NCBI RefSeq assembly: GCF_029854215.1
Contig: NZ_CP122961.1
Location: forward strand, 434,001 to 498,000
DNA length: 64,000 bases
Direction of reading: 5' to 3'
Origin: Halomonas alkaliantarctica
GTDB taxonomy: Bacteria > Pseudomonadota > Gammaproteobacteria > Pseudomonadales > Halomonadaceae
Shown: positions 1 to 8,465 of the stretch, piece by piece
How positions within the stretch are numbered: position 1 is the stretch's first letter
How the letters are laid out: every line of letters starts with the position of its first letter
Notes under the pieces: generated by a model
Told to the model about the DNA's origin: nothing
Database searches by the model: none
The model's input: the letters and a program-made list of their open reading frames with translations, nothing else
Translations under genes and position numbers: made by a program

Positions 1-1383
1 TCTCACGACGATATGAAGCAGATCGCCGCCTACTACGATGCCACCGGTATGGTGGACTTCTTCGGCGTTATCGGTTCTGGCTGCGACACTCACAACACCC
101 TGGCCAACGTTATCCCTAATATGTCCTACCCGCCGGAGCCGTTCTTACACCTGGCGGCGGGGATCAAGGAAGTGGTGAACGTGCCGGTGATTCACGCCCA
201 GAACATTAAAGACCCCAATCAGGCCCAGCGTATCCTCGAAGGGGGCTACGTGGACCTGGTGGGCATGACCCGGGCACATATTGCCGACCCGCACCTGATC
301 GCCAAGATCAAGATGGGCCAGATTGATCAGATCAAGCAGTGTGTGGGCGCTAACTACTGCATCGACCGCCAGTACCAGGGGCTTGACGTACTGTGCATTC
401 AAAACGCCGCGACATCCCGGGAATACATGGGGCTGCCCCACATCATTGAGAAAACCGAGGGCGCCAAACGCAAAGTCGTCGTAGTAGGCGGTGGCCCCGG
501 CGGTATGGAGGCAGCGCGGGTAGCCGCTGAGCGCGGTCACGATGTCACTCTGTTTGAGGCTGCTGACGCCTTGGGCGGGCAGATCACGATTGCCGCCCAG
601 GCCCCCCAGCGTGACCAGATCGCCGGTATCACCCGCTGGTTCCAGCTGGAGCTGGCGCGGCTAAAAGTCGACCTGCGTATGGGCACCCGTGCCGATGAGG
701 CGACGCTGCTCGACCTACGCCCCGATATCGTGGTGCTCGCCACCGGTGGCCAGCCCTTCCTTAGCCAGCATCCCGAGTGGGGCTATTCGGAGAATCCCGA
801 GGAGAGTCTGGTGGTCAGCACCTGGGATATCCTCTCTGGCAAAGTGGCGCCAGGTAAGAACGTGCTGATTTATGACGCCATTTGCGAATTCTCTGGCGTC
901 TCGGCGGCGGATTTTCTCGCCGACAAGGGCGCCAAGGTGGAGATCGTCACCGACGATATCAAGCCCGGCGCGGCGGTGGGCGGTACCACCTTCCCTACCT
1001 ACTACCGCAGCCTCTACGAGAAGGAGGTAATCATGTCCTCCGACCTGATGCTGCATAAGGTTTACCGCGAGGGCGATGGCCTGGTGGCGGTGCTTGAAAA
1101 TGAGTACACCGGTGCTTTGGAAGAGCGCGTGGTGGATCAGGTAGTGGTCGAGAACGGTGTACGCCCCGATGAAGCGCTTTATTACGCGCTTAAAGAGCAG
1201 TCCCGCAACAAAGGGCAGGTCGACTTGGAGGCACTCTATGCCATCAAACCGCAGCCTAGCCTGGTTGAGGAGAGAGGCGATGAAGGGGATGGCTTCCTGC
1301 TGTTCCGCCTGGGCGACTGCACGGCACCACGTAACACCCATGCGGCCATCTACGATGCCTTGCGAATCTGCAAGGACTTTTGA
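1..1383 (+). CDS. dgcA: Dimethylglycine demethylase subunit DgcA, 3' part (5' end outside window)
   Basis: Flavoprotein of the old yellow enzyme plus FAD/NAD-binding type (NADH:flavin oxidoreductase family) that demethylates dimethylglycine to sarcosine. The frame is open from base 1, so the gene starts upstream; the ATG at 13 is internal. What remains is the end of the TIM barrel, a Cys cluster (QCVGANYC, then VLC) typical of the Fe-S site in this family, and a Rossmann motif VVVVGGGPGGMEAARVAAE around visible residue 160. About 460 residues are present, against roughly 690 for the family, so about a third is missing. It is followed by dgcB and etfAB on the same strand, which supports the dimethylglycine role over other members such as dienoyl-CoA or trimethylamine dehydrogenases. 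Confidence 0.85.
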   Translation, partial: SHDDMKQIAAYYDATGMVDFFGVIGSGCDTHNTLANVIPNMSYPPEPFLHLAAGIKEVVNVPVIHAQNIKDPNQAQRILEGGYVDLVGMTRAHIADPHLIAKIKMGQIDQIKQCVGANYCIDRQYQGLDVLCIQNAATSREYMGLPHIIEKTEGAKRKVVVVGGGPGGMEAARVAAERGHDVTLFEAADALGGQITIAAQAPQRDQIAGITRWFQLELARLKVDLRMGTRADEATLLDLRPDIVVLATGGQPFLSQHPEWGYSENPEESLVVSTWDILSGKVAPGKNVLIYDAICEFSGVSAADFLADKGAKVEIVTDDIKPGAAVGGTTFPTYYRSLYEKEVIMSSDLMLHKVYREGDGLVAVLENEYTGALEERVVDQVVVENGVRPDEALYYALKEQSRNKGQVDLEALYAIKPQPSLVEERGDEGDGFLLFRLGDCTAPRNTHAAIYDALRICKDF

Positions 1384-1403
1384 CCTGAGCGAGAGCCGGG
1401 GCG

Positions 1404-1498
1404 CCGGGGGCAGACCGTAGCGAGGGTCTTTTGACAAGGATGTCAAAAGTAGCGCCCAGGGATGGGTTTACAGCGCCCTCGCAGAGGTCTGCCCCCGG
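1404..1498. repeat. Nested inverted repeat between dgcA and dgcB
   Basis: Outer arms of 13 bases (CCGGGGGCAGACC at 1404-1416 and its exact complement at 1486-1498) enclose a second pair (CGAGGG 1421-1426 with CCCTCG 1476-1481) and an inner hairpin with a perfect 9-bp stem (1428-1436 with 1441-1449, loop AGGA). The element almost fills the gap inside a presumed operon. It looks like an interspersed REP/BIME-type repeat or an mRNA processing or stability element. It has no T-run, so it is not a classical terminator. Confidence 0.7.
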
Positions 1499-1531
1499 AG
1501 CAGCCCCGCCGCGAAATAAGAGGTGAGTACC

Positions 1532-3550
1532 ATGCTCGAAACGCTCTTGCCGATACTGATTTTTACTGCCCTGGCCCTGGCAGTCATCGGCGCCGTGCGG
1601 CGTATGCGCCTGTGGCGCCAGGGGCGCCCCTCGCGAGTTAACTTGCTGCAGGGGTTGGCGGCCATGCCGCGCCGCTACTTGGTGGATCTGCACCATGTGG
1701 TGGGACGTGACAAGATGATCTCCAACACCCACGTGGCAACCGCCGGTGGCTTCGTGGCTGCCGCCGTGCTGATGATCCTGGTGCACGGTCTGGGGATCGC
1801 CAACCCATTGCTAGGCGGATTGCTGCTACTAGCGAGCACCTCCATGTTCGTTGGTAGCCTCTTCGTGGCGCGGCGGCGGCTTAACCCTCCAGCTCGGCTC
1901 TCCAAGGGGCCCTGGATGCGGCTGCCCAAGAGTCTAATGGCGTTTTCGCTAGGTGTTTTCCTAATCACTCTACCCACGGTGGGCCTACTGCCCCAGGGGT
2001 TGCTTGAAGGTGGCAGTAGCTGGCTGCTGGCGCTGGTATTGGCGGGCGTTGTGGCCTGGGGCCTGGGGGAAATGTTTTTCGGCATGACCTGGGGCGGGCC
2101 CATGAAGCACGCCTTCGCCGGTGCCTTGCACCTGGCCTTTCATCGTCGCGCCGAACGCTTTTCCACCAAGAAAGGGGGCGCTGGCCGATCAACGGGTCTC
2201 AAGGCACTCAACCTTGAGGATGAAGCGGCGCCTCTGGGCGTGGAAAAGCCAGCCGACTTTACCTGGAATCAGTTGCTGGGCTTCGATGCCTGCGTGCAGT
2301 GTGGTCGTTGCGAGGCGGTGTGCCCGGCATTTGCCGCCGGTCAGCCGCTCAATCCCAAGAAGCTGATCCAGGACATGGTGGTGGGCATGGCCGGGGGCAG
2401 TGATGCCGCCTATGCTGGCTCTCCCTATCCCGGCAAGCCGGTAGGTGAACACGCTGGCTCGCCCCATGGGCCCATTGTGGCGCTACAGGGAAAGGCTTTG
2501 GTCGACGCCGATACGCTCTGGTCGTGTACGACCTGCCGCGCCTGTGTCGAAGAGTGCCCGATGATGATCGAGCATGTGGATGCGATTGTCGATATGCGCC
2601 GCCACCTGACCCTGGAGCGTGGCAAAACGCCCAACAAAGGTGCCGAGGTGCTCGACAATTTGATCGCCACCGACAATCCCGGCGGTTTCGATCCTGGCTC
2701 GCGGCTCAACTGGGCGGCGGATCTTAACCTGCCGCTCATGGCGGATCTTAAGCAGGTCGATGTGCTGCTGTGGCTAGGGGATGGCGCCTTTGATATGCGC
2801 AACCAGCGTACCTTGCGCGCACTGGTCAAAGTGCTGCGCGCCGCTGAAGTCGATTTCGCAGTGTTGGGTACTGAAGAGCGCGATAGCGGCGATGTGGCGC
2901 GGCGTCTGGGCGATGAGGCGACGTTTCAATCCCTAGCGAAGCGCAATATTGCCACCCTGGCCAAGTATCGCTTCCTGCAGATTGTTACCTGCGATCCCCA
3001 CAGCTTTCATGTGCTGGGCAATGAGTATGGAGAGCTAGGCGGACCCGATTTTAATGCCAACTACGAAGTCCGTCACCATAGTACCTTTATCGCCGAACTG
3101 TTTGATGCTGGTCGGTTGACCTTTGCCCCCTGGAAAGGCGGCAGCGTTACCTATCACGACCCGTGTTACCTGGGGCGCTATAACGGTGAATACGAGGCAC
3201 CGCGCAACGTACTTAAGGCGCTGGGTATCGAGGTCAAGGAGATGGAGCGCTCCGGCTTCCGCTCGCGCTGCTGCGGCGGCGGTGGCGGGGCACCGATTAC
3301 CGATATTCCTGGTGAACGGCGGATTCCCGATATGCGTATGAACGATGTCAAGGAGAGTGGTGCTGAGCTGGTGGCGGTGGGCTGCCCGCAGTGTACCGCC
3401 ATGCTGGAAGGCGTGGTAGATGCCAGCGCCGAAGTGCGCGATATCGCCGAACTGGTGGCCGATGCGCTGGTTGAGCGTTCCGCTGACGATGTATCCGGCG
3501 CATCCCGCCGCACGACTGCATCGACGACTGCTGAAGAGGTGATCGTATGA
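1532..3550 (+). CDS. dgcB: Dimethylglycine demethylase subunit DgcB (membrane-linked Fe-S protein)
   Basis: Electron-transfer subunit that carries reducing equivalents from dimethylglycine oxidation. The N-terminal third has several hydrophobic membrane segments. Two ferredoxin-type 4Fe-4S motifs follow (CVQCGRCEAVCP and CTTCRACVEECP), and the C-terminal half has heterodisulfide-reductase-like Cys-rich motifs (HDPCYLGRY, SRCCGGGGG, VGCPQCTAML). The chosen ATG at 1532 has an AGAGG-type ribosome site 8 bases upstream; a GTG at 1523 would add three residues but lies inside that site. Length is 672 residues. The end overlaps the start of etfA by 4 bases (ATGA), so translation is probably coupled. 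Confidence 0.88.
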   Translation: MLETLLPILIFTALALAVIGAVRRMRLWRQGRPSRVNLLQGLAAMPRRYLVDLHHVVGRDKMISNTHVATAGGFVAAAVLMILVHGLGIANPLLGGLLLLASTSMFVGSLFVARRRLNPPARLSKGPWMRLPKSLMAFSLGVFLITLPTVGLLPQGLLEGGSSWLLALVLAGVVAWGLGEMFFGMTWGGPMKHAFAGALHLAFHRRAERFSTKKGGAGRSTGLKALNLEDEAAPLGVEKPADFTWNQLLGFDACVQCGRCEAVCPAFAAGQPLNPKKLIQDMVVGMAGGSDAAYAGSPYPGKPVGEHAGSPHGPIVALQGKALVDADTLWSCTTCRACVEECPMMIEHVDAIVDMRRHLTLERGKTPNKGAEVLDNLIATDNPGGFDPGSRLNWAADLNLPLMADLKQVDVLLWLGDGAFDMRNQRTLRALVKVLRAAEVDFAVLGTEERDSGDVARRLGDEATFQSLAKRNIATLAKYRFLQIVTCDPHSFHVLGNEYGELGGPDFNANYEVRHHSTFIAELFDAGRLTFAPWKGGSVTYHDPCYLGRYNGEYEAPRNVLKALGIEVKEMERSGFRSRCCGGGGGAPITDIPGERRIPDMRMNDVKESGAELVAVGCPQCTAMLEGVVDASAEVRDIAELVADALVERSADDVSGASRRTTASTTAEEVIV

Positions 3551-4827
3551 GTGAGATTATTCGCCGCGACCCACGTCGTGAGTGGATCGCCCGAAACCGT
3601 CTGCACCCCGACAACGCCGCGGTGCTGGCCTCCCTGGGTGTAAACAGGGGCGGCAGAGCGGTTAGCGAATGGATGGGCCCCAGCGGCGTGGTGCGCAAGG
3701 ATCCTCGTGCCATCGGCTTTATCGGCCCCAATGGCGTCAAACGGATTGATCGTAGTGGCCTTCAGCAAGGGGGGCAGGCCACGGCGACCACTACGGCGGC
3801 CCGCGATAGCCGACGCACGGTGACCATTGATCAGCCCGCCTTCCTGGTGGCCGTGGTGCCTGACCTGACCGGCGGGCGCCTCTCCGGGCATGACAAGGAT
3901 CTGCTGGGCCTGGCCCGGCGTGTGGCGGATGCCGACGCTGAGCAGCCCGGTGCCGTGTTGGCGATCCTGTTTGGTGAGCATAAGGAAGAAGCGCTGGGCG
4001 AAGCCGGGATCGATCGCGTCGTGCATCTTGATGATGAGTTTTACGCAGGGTTTGCGCCTGAAGCGCGTCTGGCGGCTTTAAGCGCCGTTGAGCGGGAGAT
4101 GACGCCGCGCTTCTGGCTGCTGCCAGACTCACCCCTGGGCGGAGCCGATTTGGGGCGGCGGCTTGCATTACGCCTGGGTGAACGCGCTGCCACTGGGGTG
4201 TGGCAGATGGAAGTTGATAATGAGGCCTCTTTGGGTTGGCGCTGTACTGCCCGTGGTGCCGCTGGGAGCCTGGATATCCAGCGTCCGCTGCCGCGGGTTG
4301 CCCTGGCGCTGGCCGAGTGCGCCGAACCGGTGGATGAGACCCGGCATGCAGCCGAGCACCTGACCCTGGCAGCGTCAATTCCCACCACGCTATCGCGCAT
4401 TGAAGACCTGGGGCAGGTGGCGGTGGATCCCGCCGGCGTGGCGCTGGCCGAGGCTGAGTTCATCCTCTCCGGCGGCAACGGTGTTAAAGAGTGGGACGCC
4501 TTCCACCATGCCGCGAAAGTCCTTGGTGCTACCGAAGGTGCCTCGCGTGTCGCGGTGGACGACGGCTTTATGGCTCGCGATCGTCAGGTGGGCGCAACCG
4601 GCACCTGGGTAACCGCCCGAGTTTATATGGCGGTGGGTATTTCAGGCGCTATCCAGCACCTGCAGGGCATTCAGCGTTGCGACAAGGTGGTGGCGATCAA
4701 TCTCGATCCGGGATGCGACATCATCAAGCGCGCCGACCTGGCGGTGATTGGCGACAGCACGCAAATTCTGGCCGCGCTAGTGGCCCTTGTGGAACAGCAG
4801 CGGGGAGGGCAGCGCGATGCAGCCTGA
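3547..4827 (+). CDS. etfA: Electron transfer flavoprotein alpha subunit (dgc-associated)
   Basis: FixB/EtfA-family subunit expected to accept electrons from the dimethylglycine demethylase. The C-terminal FAD domain is clear: a SGGNGVKEW segment, then VGATGTWV and VGISGAIQHLQGI followed by INLDPGCDI, matching the family pattern. The first roughly 75 residues, rich in Arg and Gly (RRDPRREWIARN, GPSGVVRKDPRAIGFIGPNGV), are an extension not found in housekeeping EtfA. Length is 426 residues. The gene overlaps dgcB by 4 bases and etfB by 11 bases, so the four genes are a coupled unit. Confidence 0.85.
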   Translation: MSEIIRRDPRREWIARNRLHPDNAAVLASLGVNRGGRAVSEWMGPSGVVRKDPRAIGFIGPNGVKRIDRSGLQQGGQATATTTAARDSRRTVTIDQPAFLVAVVPDLTGGRLSGHDKDLLGLARRVADADAEQPGAVLAILFGEHKEEALGEAGIDRVVHLDDEFYAGFAPEARLAALSAVEREMTPRFWLLPDSPLGGADLGRRLALRLGERAATGVWQMEVDNEASLGWRCTARGAAGSLDIQRPLPRVALALAECAEPVDETRHAAEHLTLAASIPTTLSRIEDLGQVAVDPAGVALAEAEFILSGGNGVKEWDAFHHAAKVLGATEGASRVAVDDGFMARDRQVGATGTWVTARVYMAVGISGAIQHLQGIQRCDKVVAINLDPGCDIIKRADLAVIGDSTQILAALVALVEQQRGGQRDAA

Positions 4828-5638
4828 TCTACACCAAAAGCAACAACAGGGAATTGACGTGGCGGTGCTGGTCTCCATCGGCCGTCACCCTACCACCGGC
4901 CGGCCGAGGCGCGCAGAGCAGGATGCCCGGGGCCTGGAGCTTGCGCTGGCCATGGAAGCTGAACTGCCGGGCACACGGATCAGCATGCTCCACGCCGGTT
5001 CCCAGGACGATGGCAGCGAAGCGGCTCTGCGCGGCTACCTGGGCATGGGGCTCGAGTCAATGACCCTGCTCGAACAGCCCGAGGGCAGCGATGCCATTCT
5101 GCCACTAGTGGAACATTTAGCCGCTACCTCGCCTCAGCTCGTGATCACTGGCGCCCGGGCAGAACGCGGTGAAGGCTCTGGGCTTCTGCCCTATGCGTTG
5201 GCAGAGCATCTCGGCTGGCCATTGGTTAATAGCCTGGCATCGGTAGAAAAGGTGGAAAATGGCGTGGTAACGCTGCTTCAGGCGTTGCCAAGGGGCCAGC
5301 GTCGCCGTCTCAAGGTGCGCCTGCCCGCCATCATCAGCGTGGATGAAGCAGCGCCGGTGGCGCGCCAGAGCGCCTTCGGCCCGGCGCGTCGAGCCACCTT
5401 TGCGATCACGTCCACTACCCCTGAAGCCGACAGCGAGCTGGCCCAGTGGCATCTGGCCCCTGCACGTAAACGGCCTAAGCGCCTGAAAATCGTTAAAGCT
5501 GCGTCAGCCAGGGATCGCTTCAAGGCGGCAGCTTCCAAGTCGGAGGGTAAAGGCGGGCAGGTGCTCACCGATGTGTCCCCCGAACAGGGCGCAGAGGCGA
5601 TCTACAAGCTGCTCAAGGAAGAGGATGTGCTGCGCTGA
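4817..5638 (+). CDS. etfB: Electron transfer flavoprotein beta subunit (dgc-associated)
   Basis: FixA/EtfB-family partner of the upstream EtfA. The ATG at 4817 has a GGGGAGGG ribosome site just before it, inside the end of etfA; a longer frame from 4787 lacks support. The sequence has the family's nucleotide-binding layout (LVITGARAERGEGSGLLPYALAEHLGWP, in which the family usually has G-x-D-G-QVGP). Length is 273 residues. The tail after about residue 215 is basic (RKRPKRLKIVK). It is the last gene of the dgcAB-etfAB unit and ends just before a strong hairpin. Confidence 0.82.
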   Translation: MQPDLHQKQQQGIDVAVLVSIGRHPTTGRPRRAEQDARGLELALAMEAELPGTRISMLHAGSQDDGSEAALRGYLGMGLESMTLLEQPEGSDAILPLVEHLAATSPQLVITGARAERGEGSGLLPYALAEHLGWPLVNSLASVEKVENGVVTLLQALPRGQRRRLKVRLPAIISVDEAAPVARQSAFGPARRATFAITSTTPEADSELAQWHLAPARKRPKRLKIVKAASARDRFKAAASKSEGKGGQVLTDVSPEQGAEAIYKLLKEEDVLR

Positions 5639-5662
5639 GCCAGCCCGTGCATCACGCCGCTC

Positions 5663-5690
5663 AAGCCCATCTTTTTCAGGTGGGCTTTTC
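5663..5690 (+). terminator. Intrinsic terminator after etfB
   Basis: A 10-bp stem (AAGCCCATCT with AGGTGGGCTT, one G-U pair) closes a 5-base loop and runs into TTT. It lies between the convergent etfB and the DMT transporter, so it may serve both strands. Confidence 0.75.
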
Positions 5691-6577
5691 TATTCACCGA
5701 TAAAGCCCGGATAAAGCCGCAGGCGCTGTCTTTCCAGACGCAAGCCTATCCAGGCATGCACTACCAGCACCAGGATAACCACACCACCACCGAGTAGCGT
5801 CGAGGTCGTGGGTGTCTCTGCTAACAACCACCATACCCACAGCGTGCCCAATGCGGTTTCGACCAGATAAAACAGTGCCACCTCAGTCGACGGCAGGTAG
5901 CGGGTGGCGCTGTTGATCAGCACCGTGGCCAAGGGCATCTGCACCAGCCCCATAAGCGCCAGCACGCCATAACGCTGGGCATCCAGCTCCAGCGGGGAGG
6001 CCATGGGCAGTGCAACCGCCGCCGAGAGCAACCCACCACCGGCAATAACCGTCATAGGATCAATCGCTGGATAGCGGCGCAGCAGGGTCAGGTTGCCGCC
6101 GATAGCTGCTGCGGCCGCCAAGGCATAAAGATTACCTACCAGCATCCCCATGGCCCCGTCGTCCATGAACACCAGGCCCATGCCAAACATGCAGATAGCA
6201 ATGGCCACCAGCGTTCGCAACGCGACTTTTTCGCCCAGGAAAAGCCGTGAAAACAGCGCAGCAAACAGCGGCGCGGTGCTCAGAATCACTACCACATTGG
6301 CCACGTTGGCGTTCATGACCGCCAGCACAAACAGGCTGGATATCAGACCCAACAGCAGCGCCGAAGCCAGTGAGGAGAACGGGTTGATTCTTAGCGTTAT
6401 TAGCCGCTTGCCCGCCCAGCATAAAAGCCCCAGCACGCAGAACATCAATAAACCGCGCCAGAACACGATGGTCCAACCGTCGGCGCGCGCTAGGCGGATC
6501 AGCAACCCGTCGAAGCTCAGAAACACGACGCCCAGCACCACCATGAGCAAACCGCGCTGGTAAGGGCTTGACTGCAT
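5690..6577 (-). CDS. EamA/DMT-family membrane transporter
   Basis: Ten-helix drug/metabolite transporter (EamA repeats) of 295 residues. The protein is almost wholly hydrophobic, with two similar halves, short loops, and Arg/Lys-rich ends (RLERQRLRLY) at the cytoplasmic side. A GGGAG ribosome site precedes the ATG. It is a single gene between the etf genes and the BCCT transporter. The substrate cannot be read from the sequence; export of a metabolite is the usual role in the family. A link to betaine metabolism is only suggested by position. Confidence 0.8.
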   Translation of the reverse strand: MQSSPYQRGLLMVVLGVVFLSFDGLLIRLARADGWTIVFWRGLLMFCVLGLLCWAGKRLITLRINPFSSLASALLLGLISSLFVLAVMNANVANVVVILSTAPLFAALFSRLFLGEKVALRTLVAIAICMFGMGLVFMDDGAMGMLVGNLYALAAAAAIGGNLTLLRRYPAIDPMTVIAGGGLLSAAVALPMASPLELDAQRYGVLALMGLVQMPLATVLINSATRYLPSTEVALFYLVETALGTLWVWWLLAETPTTSTLLGGGVVILVLVVHAWIGLRLERQRLRLYPGFIGE

Positions 6578-6604
6578 TGTCTTACTCCCGGTTGAAACAA
6601 AAGA

Positions 6605-6633
6605 AAACCGCCCGCCGAATAGGCGGGCGGTTT
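6605..6633 (-). terminator. Intrinsic terminator of the BCCT gene
   Basis: A perfect 12-bp stem (AAACCGCCCGCC with its complement) closes the loop GAATA. On the minus strand it is followed by a T-rich run, so it ends the BCCT transcript before the DMT gene. Confidence 0.85.
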
Positions 6634-6641
6634 AGAGTTGA

Positions 6642-8222
6642 TTAGCTAGCGATTTTGGGCACCGCGTTGAGCTGTTGCCACTCCTTGTGAAGCCCCATAT
6701 AAAGACTAAAACACATCAGCAAGAGAACCAACGTAAAGGGCAGCCCCGTAGCCACTGCGCCCGCCTGCAGTGCGCTAAGTGCGGTGCTTCCGCCACCATA
6801 CAGCAGCACGCCGGCAATCACGCCTTCAAGCGTTGCCCAGAATACCCGCTGGCTCTTGGGAGCATCGGTCTTGCCACCTGCGGTGATATTGTCGATGACC
6901 AGCGAGCCGGAGTCTGAGGAGGTAATAAAGAACACCAGCACCAGAATAATCGCCAGCGTTGACGTGATGCTGGTCAGGGGCAGCTGTTCCAACATATGGA
7001 ACATGGCAAGCGAAACGTCGCCAATGCCATTAGCCAGTTCTCCTACGCCGTTTGCAGCCTGGAACAGTGCCGTGCCGCCAAAGGCACTCATCCATACTAG
7101 GGTGACCAATGTGGGCACCAGCAGCACCGCGATCAGGAACTCGCGCACCGTGCGTCCCCGGGAAACGCGGGCGATGAACATGCCGACGAACGGAGACCAG
7201 GAAATCCACCAAGCCCAATAGAAGACGGTCCAGCCGTGGTACCAGACATCGTCGTCGCGGCCAATCCAGTTCGACAGCGGCAACAGATGGGTGACGTAGT
7301 CCAGTGCCGTGGTGCCAATCCCCGTCAGAATCATCAGGGTAGGCCCTGCCACAACCACAAACAGCAGCAGCACTGCCGCGATGACCATGTTGATATTCGA
7401 GAACAGCTTAACGCCACCGTCGATACCCCGCCATACTGAGATCAGTGCAATTACCGTGACTACCACGATAATTGCCAGCTGGGTACCGATGGTATTAGGG
7501 ACATCGAACAGATAGGCGAGGCCGCCAGCTGCCTGGGTGGCGCCAAACCCAAGTGAGGTAGCCAAGCCAAAAATGGTGGCCAGCACGGCAAGAATATCGA
7601 TGATATGACCTGCCCAGCCACGCGTTCGCTCGCCTAGGATGGGGTAGAACGCGGAGCGAAGCGTCAGCGGCAAGCCCTTGTTATAGGAAAAGAAGGCCAG
7701 CGAGAGTGCCACCACCCCATAAATGGCCCAGGGGTGCAGTCCCCAGTGGAACATCGTCGCGCCCATGGCGGCGCTGGCGCCCTCCGGCGTCCCCGCCGGC
7801 GCATTCAAGGGCGTTCCATACCAGTCGGTGTAGTAGGCTACGGGCTCAGCAACGCTCCAGAACATCAAACCAATACCCATGCCCGCCGCAAACAGCATGG
7901 CGAACCAGGAGGTGCGCGAGTAATCCGGCTTTGCATCTTTGCCGCCTAGCCGAATCCGCCCGAGTGGCAGGCAGATCAGTACCAGGCAAAACACCACAAA
8001 AATATTGCCAGCAATCATAAACAGCCAGTCGAAGTGTTCGATCGACCAGTTTTTGGCAAGCCCTAAGTGAGTATTAGCAGCATCTGGATAGACCAGCGCG
8101 TAGATAATAAACAGTAGGATGGCTAGAGCGGAAAGCGGAAAAACGGGGTTATGAAAGTCCAACCCCAGTATCTGGGTATTGTCCTGTCCAGCCGACAGAA
8201 CCGGGTCGTCATTGTTTTTCAT
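6642..8222 (-). CDS. BCCT-family transporter (probable glycine betaine uptake)
   Basis: Sodium-coupled betaine/choline/carnitine transporter of 526 residues with about 12 membrane helices. Family hallmarks are visible: AAGMGIGLMFWSVAEPVAYY (the glycine-rich helix that carries the sodium and substrate sites) and the long signature around FYWAWWISWSPFVGMFIARV followed by SRGRTVREF. The N-terminal tail is short and there is no long C-terminal osmosensing tail like that of BetP, which suggests a nutritional rather than strictly osmoregulated carrier. The ribosome site is AAGGAA. It lies divergent to fdhA and near the demethylation genes, which supports betaine as substrate. Choline or carnitine remain possible. 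Confidence 0.85.
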   Translation of the reverse strand: MKNNDDPVLSAGQDNTQILGLDFHNPVFPLSALAILLFIIYALVYPDAANTHLGLAKNWSIEHFDWLFMIAGNIFVVFCLVLICLPLGRIRLGGKDAKPDYSRTSWFAMLFAAGMGIGLMFWSVAEPVAYYTDWYGTPLNAPAGTPEGASAAMGATMFHWGLHPWAIYGVVALSLAFFSYNKGLPLTLRSAFYPILGERTRGWAGHIIDILAVLATIFGLATSLGFGATQAAGGLAYLFDVPNTIGTQLAIIVVVTVIALISVWRGIDGGVKLFSNINMVIAAVLLLFVVVAGPTLMILTGIGTTALDYVTHLLPLSNWIGRDDDVWYHGWTVFYWAWWISWSPFVGMFIARVSRGRTVREFLIAVLLVPTLVTLVWMSAFGGTALFQAANGVGELANGIGDVSLAMFHMLEQLPLTSITSTLAIILVLVFFITSSDSGSLVIDNITAGGKTDAPKSQRVFWATLEGVIAGVLLYGGGSTALSALQAGAVATGLPFTLVLLLMCFSLYMGLHKEWQQLNAVPKIAS

Positions 8223-8250
8223 TGGGTTTCCTTGGGGGCTCTTGTTAGAT

Positions 8251-8275
8251 GTCGGCGTTGCATTACATTGCCGAC
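8251..8275. promoter_or_regulatory. Inverted repeat in the BCCT / fdhA divergent region
   Basis: GTCGGC (8251-8256) and GCCGAC (8270-8275) form a dyad with a 13-base spacer, 30 bases upstream of the BCCT start. The half-site with flank, TTGCCGA, recurs upstream of glyA. It is a candidate operator; no regulator is identified. Confidence 0.4.
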
Positions 8276-8327
8276 GCTATGAATTGTTGAGCCTGTTGCA
8301 AAGGAGGAGTGTCGTGAAAGCGACCTC

Positions 8328-8364
8328 TATCTATTCATCTTGACTAGGATGTCTTGAATAGATA
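8328..8364. promoter_or_regulatory. 10-bp inverted repeat upstream of fdhA
   Basis: TATCTATTCA (8328-8337) and its exact complement (8355-8364) are separated by 17 bases. A TTGACT at 8340-8345 lies inside and could be a -35 element. The dyad is about 100 bases ahead of the fdhA start, so it could be an operator or a leader hairpin. Confidence 0.45.
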
Positions 8365-8465
8365 TGTGAGTGCCTTTTTGGGGTAAGTCCCAAGGCGCGG
8401 AGGAGATAGGGTGGGATAGCGCAAACAACCATAACGAACAGAACAATAAGCCACAGGAGCCAGCC

